This document shows positions 1 to 7,395 of a stretch of 64,000 nt of DNA, piece after piece. This DNA is from Variovorax beijingensis (GTDB lineage: Bacteria > Pseudomonadota > Gammaproteobacteria > Burkholderiales > Burkholderiaceae_C), in the NCBI RefSeq assembly GCF_007828835.1, contig NZ_VIVL01000002.1, positions 1 to 64,000 of the forward strand. The letters are read 5' to 3'. The translations under genes were made by a program, and so were the position numbers. The notes beneath the pieces are model-generated. The model worked only from the letters and a program-made list of their open reading frames with translations, was not told where the DNA came from and ran no database searches. Positions within the stretch are counted from its first letter, which is position 1; the number at the start of each line of letters is the position of its first letter.

Positions 1-243
1 GCCCTGGATGGCGGGCTTGAAGCCCTTGGTCTTGGCGTAGTCGTTCTTCCCGATCATGTCCTGGTCCTGACCGCGGAACTTGTAGTTGCTGGTCACGGAG
101 ATATTGGTGGTCAGCGGGGAAGCCGCAGGTGCGGGCGCATCGGCGGCTGGTTGCGCGAGGGCCGCGCCGGGCAGCACGAGAACGGCGGCGATCAGAACGG
201 GAAGGGCGAGCACCGAGGAGGCGGCGCGGATCGATCTTTGCAT
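1..243 (-). CDS. TorF-like putative outer-membrane porin (5' part only)
   Basis: Only the first 81 codons are inside the window; the gene runs off the left edge. The N-terminus is a clear Sec signal peptide (basic start, a long Ala/Leu/Val core, then an ALAQPAA cleavage region). It is followed by an Ala/Pro spacer and the segment NISVTSNYKFRGQDQ, which resembles the opening beta strand of the TIGR02001/TorF family of putative porins (usually SNYxFRGxSQ). Members are small outer-membrane beta barrels of uncertain substrate. No obvious ribosome-binding site precedes the ATG at 243. The family call rests on this short motif, so it is moderate. Confidence 0.6.
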   Translation of the reverse strand, partial: MQRSIRAASSVLALPVLIAAVLVLPGAALAQPAADAPAPAASPLTTNISVTSNYKFRGQDQDMIGKNDYAKTKGFKPAIQG

Positions 244-415
244 CGGGAGGACTCGGGGATGAATGGAGAGCGAAAGCGTAGGAGGGCGCGTATCAAAGCC
301 GTGTAAAGACTGAGGGCCGCTGCGCAAAAAAACTGCAGATGCGGTGTGCGTGCAGAATCCGGATCGCTTCGCCGCGCGCGTCCCGCCCAGGCAACGTCAA
401 CCTTCCGCAAACACC

Positions 416-1366
416 ATGTCCCTGCTCGAAACTGGCGACCACGACCGCCGACTGGACGAGTCGCTGCTGCGCTCGCTCCATGCGCTGCTGAGCGAGGCCA
501 GCGTGTCGCAGGCCGCGGCAAAGCTGGGCGTCGCGCAGTCTGCGCTGAGCCGCCACCTCAAGGTGCTGCGCCAGCTCACCGGCGACGAACTGCTGGTGCG
601 CGTGGGCAACCGCATGGTGCTCACCGAGCGCGCGCAGGCGCTGGCTGCGCCCACGCGGCGCATCCTCTCCGACATGTCGCTGCTCACTGCCGAGGCCGGG
701 CCCGTCGCGCCGCACGAACTGCGCCAGAGCTTCCGCATCGCAACCTACGACTTCCTGCCGCGGCAGTTCTTTGCCGACATCGCCGAGCGGGTGGCGCGGC
801 AGGCGCCCGAGTGCGACGTGGTCATCCGCGGCCTGGGCTCGCGCTTCGAGCACTACCGCCAGCTCGCGGACGGCGAGGTCGACATGGTCATCACCATCTG
901 GCCCGAGCTGCCCGGGCACCTGCGCGCCGCGAGCCTGCTGACCGAGCCGATGGTCTGCCTGATGCGCGAAGGCCATCCGCTGGCGAAGGCGCCGATGACC
1001 CTCGAGGACTACCGCAAGGCGCGGCACCTGTCCTCGCTCGAGCACGTGCCGGGGCAGGGCACCATCATCGACGCGCAGCTCGCTGAACTCGGCGTGTCGG
1101 TCCGTACGGCGATGCACACCCAGTTCCTCGGCGTGGCACCGGCCATCCTTGCACGCACCGACCTCGTCTTCACCACCGGCCGCCTGCTGGCCGAGGACTT
1201 CGCGCGGCAGTATCCGCTGGCGATCGTGCCGTTCCCCGCAAAGATCAAGCCGCACCGCTACCGCCTCGTGTGGCACGAGCGCACGCACAAGAACCAGGCC
1301 ATGCGCTGGCTGCGCGGCGAACTGACCGCGGCCGCGCGCGAGCTGGCGCATCGGCCGAGGTCATGA
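416..1366 (+). CDS. LysR-family transcriptional regulator
   Basis: A 316-residue protein with a typical LysR layout. The N-terminal winged helix-turn-helix contains SVSQAAAKLGVAQSALSRHL and a wing LLVRVGNRMVLTERA, followed by a periplasmic-binding-protein-like effector domain. An upstream GTG at 344 would add 24 residues, but the ATG at 416 places the HTH at the usual distance from the N-terminus. It lies just upstream of, and on the same strand as, the deaminase and Bug-type binding protein genes, and may regulate them. The effector is unknown. No LysR box was confidently identified. Confidence 0.85.
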   Translation: MSLLETGDHDRRLDESLLRSLHALLSEASVSQAAAKLGVAQSALSRHLKVLRQLTGDELLVRVGNRMVLTERAQALAAPTRRILSDMSLLTAEAGPVAPHELRQSFRIATYDFLPRQFFADIAERVARQAPECDVVIRGLGSRFEHYRQLADGEVDMVITIWPELPGHLRAASLLTEPMVCLMREGHPLAKAPMTLEDYRKARHLSSLEHVPGQGTIIDAQLAELGVSVRTAMHTQFLGVAPAILARTDLVFTTGRLLAEDFARQYPLAIVPFPAKIKPHRYRLVWHERTHKNQAMRWLRGELTAAARELAHRPRS

Positions 1367-1436
1367 CGGCGCTGTCATAACCCGCTGCACAGCGCTGTGC
1401 TGGGCGCGGGCGGGGGCGTCGCTATCGTTTCCGCCC

Positions 1437-2525
1437 ATGCCGAACCTTTCCTCTTCCGTGCCGGTACGCCCAGACCTGCTCGCCCGCCTGCCGAAGACCG
1501 ATCTTCACTTCCACATGGCCGGCACGCTGCGTCCGGCCACGCTGGCCGCGCTGGCGCGCCGGTACGACCTGCCGCTGCCGCGCCCGGTCGAGACGCTCTA
1601 TGCCTATCGCGACTTCTACGACTTCATCGACGTGCTGCGCATCGCCGCGCAGGCGGTGCGCACCAGCGCCGACTTCGAGCGCGTGGCCTACAAGGCCGTG
1701 GAGGATGCGGCGCGCGGCAGCAACGCGCGCCATGTCGAGCTGTCGTTCAACCCGCAGTACTTCATGCCTGCCGGCGTGCCGTATCGCGTGCAAATCGAAG
1801 GGCTGGCCGCCGGCCTGCACGCCGCGCGCCGCGACTTCGGCTGCTCGGGCCTGCTGATCGCCTCCTTCGACCGCGGCCTTCCGCTCGACAGCGCCGAACG
1901 CGCGATGGACGACATCCTCGGACTGCGCTCGGACCTCGTGGTCGGCGTGGGCCTCGACGGCCCCGAGGGCGCAGGCCCCCCGGCGAAGTTCGCCGCCCTG
2001 TTCGGGCGCGCCGGCCGGGCCGGCCTGAAGCGCACCGCCCACGTGTGCGAGGACAACCAGACGCTCGACGAGGCGCCGCCTTCCAACGTGGACGACTGCA
2101 TCCGCCTGCTGGGCTGCGAGCGGCTCGACCACGGCTACAACCTGCTCGCCGGCGAAGGCGACTTGCAACGCGCGCGCGATCGCGGCATCTGGTTCTGCGT
2201 CTGCGGCATCACGAGCGTGGTGCGCAACCAGCGGCGGCGTCTCGACAGCGTGAAGCGCATGGTCGAGGCGGGCCTGCCGGTCAGCCTCAACACGGACGAT
2301 CCCGCCATGTTTCACACCGACCTGACGCACACCTACGCCACCGTGCTCGAGGGCTGCGGTTGGGGCTGGCCGCAGGCGCGTGCCTTCAGCCTCGCGGGCG
2401 TGGACGCCTGCTGGCTCGACGATTTCGCCAAGCGGAGCTTGCGCGAGGAGTTCGAGCGGGAGATCGCCGAGCTCGAGCGGGAGCAGGGCGAGCAAGCCGC
2501 TTCGCTGGAAACAAACCGCGACTGA
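1437..2525 (+). CDS. Adenosine-deaminase-family amidohydrolase
   Basis: A 362-residue TIM-barrel deaminase. Zinc ligands and catalytic residues of the adenosine/adenine deaminase family are visible: H24 and H26 in the TDLHFHMAGT strand, H202 with the proton-shuttling E205 in HVCE (HAGE in classical enzymes), H232 in LDHG, and the metal-binding Asp pair D287-D288 in LNTDDP. It probably hydrolyses an amino group from a purine or related base or nucleoside; the exact substrate cannot be read from sequence. A Bug-type binding protein starts 14 bases after its stop, so the two are probably cotranscribed. A -10-like TATCGT ends 8 bases before the ATG, so the mRNA may have little or no leader. Confidence 0.8.
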   Translation: MPNLSSSVPVRPDLLARLPKTDLHFHMAGTLRPATLAALARRYDLPLPRPVETLYAYRDFYDFIDVLRIAAQAVRTSADFERVAYKAVEDAARGSNARHVELSFNPQYFMPAGVPYRVQIEGLAAGLHAARRDFGCSGLLIASFDRGLPLDSAERAMDDILGLRSDLVVGVGLDGPEGAGPPAKFAALFGRAGRAGLKRTAHVCEDNQTLDEAPPSNVDDCIRLLGCERLDHGYNLLAGEGDLQRARDRGIWFCVCGITSVVRNQRRRLDSVKRMVEAGLPVSLNTDDPAMFHTDLTHTYATVLEGCGWGWPQARAFSLAGVDACWLDDFAKRSLREEFEREIAELEREQGEQAASLETNRD

Positions 2526-2539
2526 AAGCACGACACACC

Positions 2540-3529
2540 ATGTACCTCGACATCGCACGCCGCCGCGCATTGCTTGCCGCACTGGCCTTCGCCTCATGCG
2601 CCACCGCCGCCATCGCCGAGCCCGCCTGGCCCGCGCGCCCGATCACCCTGATCGTGCCCTACGGCGCCGGCGGCAACGTCGACGTCATGGCGCGCTGGAT
2701 CGGTCCCGAGCTGTCGGCCCGCCTGGGGCAGCCGGTGGTGATCGAGAACGTCTCGGGTGCCGGCGGCGTCATCGGCACCGAGAAGGCAGTGCGCGCGAAG
2801 CCCGATGGCTACACCCTGCTGCTGTCGGTCGAGAGCACGGTCGTGATCGCGAAGATGGTGACGCCTTCCACCGTGCGCTACGACGGCCTCGCGGACCTCG
2901 TGCCCGTCACCCTGCTCGGCTCCCAGCCACTGGCACTGGTGGGCAAGCCCGCACTGCAGCCGAAGACGGCCGAGGCGCTCTATGCCGAGCTGAAGTCGGC
3001 GCCCGGGAAGTTCAGCTATGCGAGTTCCGGCGTCGGCACCTCGCTGCACCTGGGCGGTGAACTGCTGAAGCAGCAGGGCGGTGTGGACATGGTCCACGTG
3101 CCCTACCGCGCGGGCGTGCAGATTGTCAGCGACCTGAGCGGCAACCAGCTCGACCTCGCGGTGCTGCCCCTGTCGATGGTGATCCAGCAGGCGCGCTCGG
3201 GCAAGCTGCGCGTGTATGGCGTGATGTCGGACAAGGCATCGGCCGCCATGCCCGAAGCGTTGCCTCTCGCAGGCGTGCCGGCCTGGCGCGGCGCCGAGGT
3301 GTCCGTGTGGCAGGGCATCTTCGCGCCCAAGGGGACGCCGCCCCGGATCGTCGCGCAACTGCACAGCGCACTGGCACAGGTGCTCGCGAACCCGGGCGTA
3401 CGGAAGAACTTCGAGGACGGCGGCGTCACGCCGCTGGGAGCCGGGCCGAAGGAGTTCGCCGACTTCCTCCAGGGCGAGGCGGCGAAGTTCAGCGCGATCG
3501 TCGCGAAGGGGAACATCCGGGCCGAGTAG
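2540..3529 (+). CDS. Tripartite tricarboxylate transporter (Bug) substrate-binding protein
   Basis: A 329-residue periplasmic protein. A signal peptide (residues 1 to about 27, ending AIAEPAWP) precedes the Bug/TctC fold, with hallmark segments WPARPITLIVPYGAGGNVDVMA, a GGVIGTEKAVRAKPDGYT loop and VHVPYRAG. Such proteins capture small organic acids or related ligands; most Comamonadaceae Bug genes are not next to tctAB membrane genes, and none are here. It follows the deaminase closely, so the ligand may be a product or substrate of that enzyme, but this is inference. Its 3' end overlaps the convergent EamA gene by 41 bases. Confidence 0.9.
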   Translation: MYLDIARRRALLAALAFASCATAAIAEPAWPARPITLIVPYGAGGNVDVMARWIGPELSARLGQPVVIENVSGAGGVIGTEKAVRAKPDGYTLLLSVESTVVIAKMVTPSTVRYDGLADLVPVTLLGSQPLALVGKPALQPKTAEALYAELKSAPGKFSYASSGVGTSLHLGGELLKQQGGVDMVHVPYRAGVQIVSDLSGNQLDLAVLPLSMVIQQARSGKLRVYGVMSDKASAAMPEALPLAGVPAWRGAEVSVWQGIFAPKGTPPRIVAQLHSALAQVLANPGVRKNFEDGGVTPLGAGPKEFADFLQGEAAKFSAIVAKGNIRAE

Positions 3530-4478
3530 AAGCGGGGCGTGAGCCGCCGATTCTCGCCATGGCGCTGCGCGCGGGCACCGTCATCGCGACCACGCCCGCC
3601 ACGATGCATGCGAGCCCGGCCCACGCGGTGGGCGAGAGCACCTCGCCGAGGAACGCCACGCCGATCATCACGCCGACGGGCACGCGCAGGTACGCTTGCG
3701 CGGCGGTCGACATCGGCCCGAGCGTCTTGATCAGCCGGAAGTAGATCGTGAAGGCGAGGGCCGTGGAGAGCACCGCGAGCGCGAGCACGGCGGCCATCGA
3801 CGCGGCCGAAGGCGCCAGCGTCCACGGCCGGTCGATCGCGAGGCTCGCGGGCAGCAGCATCGCCGCACCGCAGAGCAGCGAGCCCCCGGCCGGCACCATC
3901 GGGTCGAGTCCCTTGAACACGCGGCCGAACATCGCCGCGCAGCCATAGCAGACGGCCGCCGCCACCAGCCCGAGCTGCGCGAGCAGCGAATGCCCGAGGC
4001 CGTGCAGCGCCTCGAAGCCGACGATCAGGCAGATGCCCGCGAGGCCCGCCGCCACGCCGAAGAGCCGGCGCAGCGTCGGCTTCTCCGCACCGCCCATGCC
4101 CAGGCCCAGCAGGAAGATGAAGATCGGCGAGGTCGAGTTGAGGATGGTTGCGAGCCCGGCGTCCACGCTGCGCTCCGCCCACGCGATGAGCGTGAAAGGC
4201 AGCACGCTGTTGAGGCAGGCCTGCAGCGCGAAGCGGCGCCACATCGCAGGCTCCCGCGGCAGCCGCACGCCGCGCAGGCGCAGCAGCCCGAGCAGCAGCA
4301 AGCCGGCGATCAGGGTGCGCGCCGCGATCAGCGTCACGGGCGGCAGCGTCTGCACGCCGATCTTGATGAAGGTGTACGAGGCGCCCCAGCAGGTGGCGAG
4401 TACCGCGAGCAGCATCCATTCGAAGGCGATGCGGGGTGGCGGCTTGGCGGCGGCTGCAGCGAGTGTGGTCGTTGGCAT
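3489..4478 (-). CDS. EamA/DMT-family inner-membrane transporter
   Basis: A 329-residue protein with about ten hydrophobic helices arranged as two EamA repeats, typical of drug/metabolite transporters (RhaT/YdcZ type). The first helix carries the family pattern ATCWGASYTFIKIG and the second repeat ends with YLRVPVGVMIGVAFLGE. It probably exports or imports a small metabolite; the substrate is unknown. The ATG at 4478 is preferred because upstream in-frame codons read a non-hydrophobic, low-information sequence. It is divergent from the amidohydrolase at 4617 (138-base shared promoter region) and convergent with the Bug gene, so it could supply transport for the same nitrogenous compounds. Confidence 0.85.
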   Translation of the reverse strand: MPTTTLAAAAAKPPPRIAFEWMLLAVLATCWGASYTFIKIGVQTLPPVTLIAARTLIAGLLLLGLLRLRGVRLPREPAMWRRFALQACLNSVLPFTLIAWAERSVDAGLATILNSTSPIFIFLLGLGMGGAEKPTLRRLFGVAAGLAGICLIVGFEALHGLGHSLLAQLGLVAAAVCYGCAAMFGRVFKGLDPMVPAGGSLLCGAAMLLPASLAIDRPWTLAPSAASMAAVLALAVLSTALAFTIYFRLIKTLGPMSTAAQAYLRVPVGVMIGVAFLGEVLSPTAWAGLACIVAGVVAMTVPARSAMARIGGSRPASTRPGCSPSRRSR

Positions 4479-4616
4479 GATGCGCAGATCATCGAGAGTT
4501 CGCGGGACGGACACTTCGGCCTGCAACGAAACGTGCGCGTGATGACCGCGGGCCCGAATCTGGGTACGCTGCGCACGGCCCCGATCTCTTTGCATTCAAC
4601 GCACGACCGACTCCCT

Positions 4617-5819
4617 ATGCCTTCGCTCCTGATCCGCAATGTGCGCCCCATGGGTGCTTCCCCCGTCGATGTGCTGGTGCGCGATGGCCGCATCGCAGAA
4701 ACCGGCGCCGCGCTTCCTGCGCCCGCCGATGCCGCCGTCGAGGAGGGCGGCGGCGCGCTGCTGCTGCCCGGCCTGGTCGAAGGCCACACCCATCTCGACA
4801 AGACGCTGTGGGGCATGGACTGGTACCGCAACGAGGTCGGCGCCAATCTCATCGACAAGATCGAGAACGAGCGCGCCTTCCGTCATGCGAGCGGACACGA
4901 CGCGGCCGCGCAGTCGCTGGTGCTGGCCAAGGCTTTCCTCGCGCTCGGCACCACGCGGCTGCGCACGCATGTGGACGTCGACACGCAGGCGGGCCTGCGC
5001 CATCTCGAAGGCACGCTGCGCACGCGGCAAGCCCTGTGCGACGTGCAGCAGATCCAGATCGTCGCGTTCCCGCAGTCCGGCCTGCTGGGCCGGCCGGGCA
5101 CGGCCGAACTGCTCGCGCAGGCGCTCGTGCAGGGTGCCGATGTGCTGGGCGGCCTCGACCCCTGCGCGATCGACCGCGACCCGGTGCGCTCGCTCGATGT
5201 GCTGTTCGGCATCGCCGACAGGCACCAGCGCCCGCTCGACATCCACCTGCACGAGCCCGGTGCCATGGGTGCGTTCTCGCTCGAGCTGATCCTGCAGCGC
5301 ACCGAGGCGCTGGGCATGCAGGGCAAGGTCGCGGTGAGCCACGGCTTCTGCCTGGGCGACCTGGGCGAGCGCGAGCGCGACGTGCTGCTCGCGCGCATGG
5401 CCAGGCTCGGCGTGGTGCTGGTCACCAGCGCGCCGCCATCGCGCAACGTGCCGCCGCTCATGGCCTGCCGCAAGGCCGGCGTGACGGTGCTCGGCGGCAA
5501 CGACGGCATCCGCGACACCTGGTCGCCCTACGGCAAACCCGACATGCTGGAGCGCGCGATGCTGATCGGCATGCGCTACAACCTGCGCCGCGACGACGAG
5601 ATCGACGTGGCGCTCGACACCGTCACCCACGCCGGCGCGCGCGGCTGCGGCTTCGAGGCCTATGGCCTGGAGGCCGGCTGCCGTGCCGACCTGGTGCTGG
5701 TCGATGCGCAGACACCGGCGCAGGCCGTGGTCTCGCGGCCGGTGCGCAGGCTGGTGGTGGCGGGCGGCCGTGTCGTGGCGCGCAGCGGCGTGCTGCAGGC
5801 CGAGGTGGTGTCCTTGTAG
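4617..5819 (+). CDS. Cytosine-deaminase-like amidohydrolase
   Basis: A 400-residue metal-dependent hydrolase. It begins with the small composite beta domain (LLIRNVRP...VLVRDGRIAETG) and then shows GHTHLDKTLWG (first metal His pair), RTHVDVD, HLHEPG, VSHGFCLG and GNDGIRDTWSPYG. These match the CodA/cytosine-deaminase branch of the amidohydrolase superfamily. The likely reaction is deamination or ring hydrolysis of a pyrimidine-like or other heterocyclic amide. Its divergent neighbour is an EamA transporter, and an adenosine-deaminase-like gene lies about 2 kb upstream, suggesting a small nucleobase or N-heterocycle utilisation set. Confidence 0.8.
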   Translation: MPSLLIRNVRPMGASPVDVLVRDGRIAETGAALPAPADAAVEEGGGALLLPGLVEGHTHLDKTLWGMDWYRNEVGANLIDKIENERAFRHASGHDAAAQSLVLAKAFLALGTTRLRTHVDVDTQAGLRHLEGTLRTRQALCDVQQIQIVAFPQSGLLGRPGTAELLAQALVQGADVLGGLDPCAIDRDPVRSLDVLFGIADRHQRPLDIHLHEPGAMGAFSLELILQRTEALGMQGKVAVSHGFCLGDLGERERDVLLARMARLGVVLVTSAPPSRNVPPLMACRKAGVTVLGGNDGIRDTWSPYGKPDMLERAMLIGMRYNLRRDDEIDVALDTVTHAGARGCGFEAYGLEAGCRADLVLVDAQTPAQAVVSRPVRRLVVAGGRVVARSGVLQAEVVSL

Positions 5820-5936
5820 CCCGCACCGCCATGTGCGCCCTCGGCCTACGCAAAGGCCCGCTGCCGGCTGTAGAGCGCCCGCCCGAAGCCGGGAGAGGCT
5901 TCGCCGCAGATTCAATCCTCGAACGAAAGGCTTTCC

Positions 5937-6221
5937 ATGCGCGCCAACGACAATTTGCTGTCCGGACCCATTGCCGATGAACTGACGCCGCTGGAAATTT
6001 CCCAGGCCGTCCTCCAGGGCGAAGAAAATCCGAACACCGCGCGGCCGCTCACGCCGCTCGAGCAGGCCGCCACGGGCATCGGAACAGGCAGCGGACAACG
6101 CTCGTCGCTCGGCCGCATCCTGTGCAGCCCCGCGGTGGCCTGGGGTGCCGCGGCCATGGCGGGCCTGGGCCTGCTCGCCGCGCTGGCCTATGCGAAGCGG
6201 GAGCCCACGCCCAGGCCCTGA
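5937..6221 (+). CDS. Hypothetical protein with one C-terminal membrane helix
   Basis: A 94-residue protein of no recognised family. The first 60 residues are polar (MRANDNLLSGPIADELTPLE...), followed by one hydrophobic segment (residues about 66-86, AVAWGAAAMAGLGLLAALAYA) and a basic tail KREPTPRP. This looks like a tail-anchored or bitopic inner-membrane protein with the N-terminus in the cytoplasm. It stands alone in about 450 bases between two unrelated plus-strand genes. Confidence 0.6.
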   Translation: MRANDNLLSGPIADELTPLEISQAVLQGEENPNTARPLTPLEQAATGIGTGSGQRSSLGRILCSPAVAWGAAAMAGLGLLAALAYAKREPTPRP

Positions 6222-6259
6222 CGCCGCCGGCGAAGGCGGGCAACCAGAACCCGCCTCAC

Positions 6260-6265
6260 TACACT
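6260..6265 (+). promoter_or_regulatory. Candidate -10 element for a leaderless transcript
   Basis: TACACT lies 7 bases before the ATG at 6273, so a start site would coincide with the start codon. No good -35 hexamer is visible at 16-18 bp. One of several similar cases in this window (see findings). Confidence 0.3.
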
Positions 6266-6272
6266 GCTGCGG

Positions 6273-7019
6273 ATGAGCCTTCCCCCTCCACCGCATCGCG
6301 TGCGAGAAGACCACCTCGTTTCCTACTTCCTGAGCGGCGATGCCATGCGCAGCCGCAGCGTGAGCGATGTGGTGCTGTCGGGCAGGGTCGATGTGCCTGC
6401 GCCTCCCGCGCGCCTGGTTGCGGATTGGGAGCGCGAGGTTTCCTCGCGGCTGGCGCTGGAGCCCGGCGATGTCGAGCCCTTGCCCCTGGCGCGTGCGCGT
6501 GCGCGCTGGCCGGACTACCGGCGCTGCGTGCAGGCCATGTCCGACTGGACCCGCGCCATCGGCGTGCCCGAAGCGCTCCTTGCCTCCAGCGAAGTCGCCC
6601 TCATGGCCTGCCGCGGCGCCAGCTACCACCATGACGGCGCGCAATACGGCGCCGCGGCCTTCTGCAATCTGTTCCTCTGCGAAGACAAGGAACTGGATGT
6701 GCACTTTCCGTTGACGGGCCACCGGATTCCGCTCGCCCGCGGCACGGTCCTGATGTTCGACACCGGCCAGCCGCACGCCGTCGTCGAGCGTGGCAGCAGC
6801 GGCTTCGACGCGGCCCGCTTCGCTCCCGGGCGCGACTGCACCCAGGTGTTCCTGAGTTGGGAGCTTCCGATCGAGGATGTGCATGTCGGGCGCGCGCTTC
6901 GCATTGCCTTCGACATCGACGCGCGAACCGCATCGCAGCTCGCAGACGAGCAGGTCCGCGTCAATGGCGAGCCGGCCAGCCTGTGCCCGGATTCCGGCCG
7001 GTGGCGGCGCCCCGGCTGA
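6273..7019 (+). CDS. 2OG-Fe(II) oxygenase-like hypothetical protein
   Basis: A 248-residue cytosolic protein. The only catalytic-looking signature is a possible facial triad on a double-stranded beta-helix: H119-x-D121 in YHHDGAQYG and H168 in TVLMFDTGQPHAV, with hydrophobic strands between (AAFCNLFLC, LDVHFPLTG, IPLARGTVLMF). That spacing fits Fe(II)/2-oxoglutarate dioxygenases, but no Arg for 2OG binding can be assigned with confidence. The substrate is unknown. A -10-like TACACT sits 7 bases before the ATG and no Shine-Dalgarno sequence is seen. Confidence 0.55.
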   Translation: MSLPPPPHRVREDHLVSYFLSGDAMRSRSVSDVVLSGRVDVPAPPARLVADWEREVSSRLALEPGDVEPLPLARARARWPDYRRCVQAMSDWTRAIGVPEALLASSEVALMACRGASYHHDGAQYGAAAFCNLFLCEDKELDVHFPLTGHRIPLARGTVLMFDTGQPHAVVERGSSGFDAARFAPGRDCTQVFLSWELPIEDVHVGRALRIAFDIDARTASQLADEQVRVNGEPASLCPDSGRWRRPG

Positions 7020-7124
7020 GCGACAGGCAGGCACGCCGTCATCGCCGCTACATCGCGGTGTCACAGCTCTTTCTTAGGCTGGAGGCCCTCCAACCGCCTC
7101 GAGAAAAAAGGAGTGCCTCCATCC

Positions 7125-7352
7125 ATGCATCCACGATTCATCCTGCGCGCGCCGCTCGCGCTGTCGGTACTGGCCCTTGCATTGACCGCCTGCGGCGGCG
7201 GTGATGGTGGAGGCGGCGGGGGCTTCAGCGGCGCTGCTGCCACGTCGGGCAATGCGCCTGGCTCGGACCCGACCCCTGCAGGCACGGCCGGCAAGACCGA
7301 TGCAGCCTCGCCCGGCGCGGGCAACGAGCCCAGCGTGAGCTACGCGCCCTGA
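7125..7352 (+). CDS. Small glycine-rich lipoprotein
   Basis: A 75-residue exported protein: basic N-terminus, hydrophobic core LALSVLALALTAC with lipobox LTAC, then a glycine-rich run GGGDGGGGGG and a Thr/Ser/Pro/Ala-rich tail. The ATG at 7125 is preferred over the GTG at 7113 because AAAGGAG lies about 12 bases upstream of it and abuts the GTG. It probably sits in a membrane as a lipid-anchored, unstructured peptide. It precedes the secreted phospholipase C by 43 bases and could be cotranscribed with it. Confidence 0.6.
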   Translation: MHPRFILRAPLALSVLALALTACGGGDGGGGGGFSGAAATSGNAPGSDPTPAGTAGKTDAASPGAGNEPSVSYAP

Positions 7353-7395
7353 CGCCATCGCGTCCCGGCATTCCCAAGACCAAGAACAAACCCCC

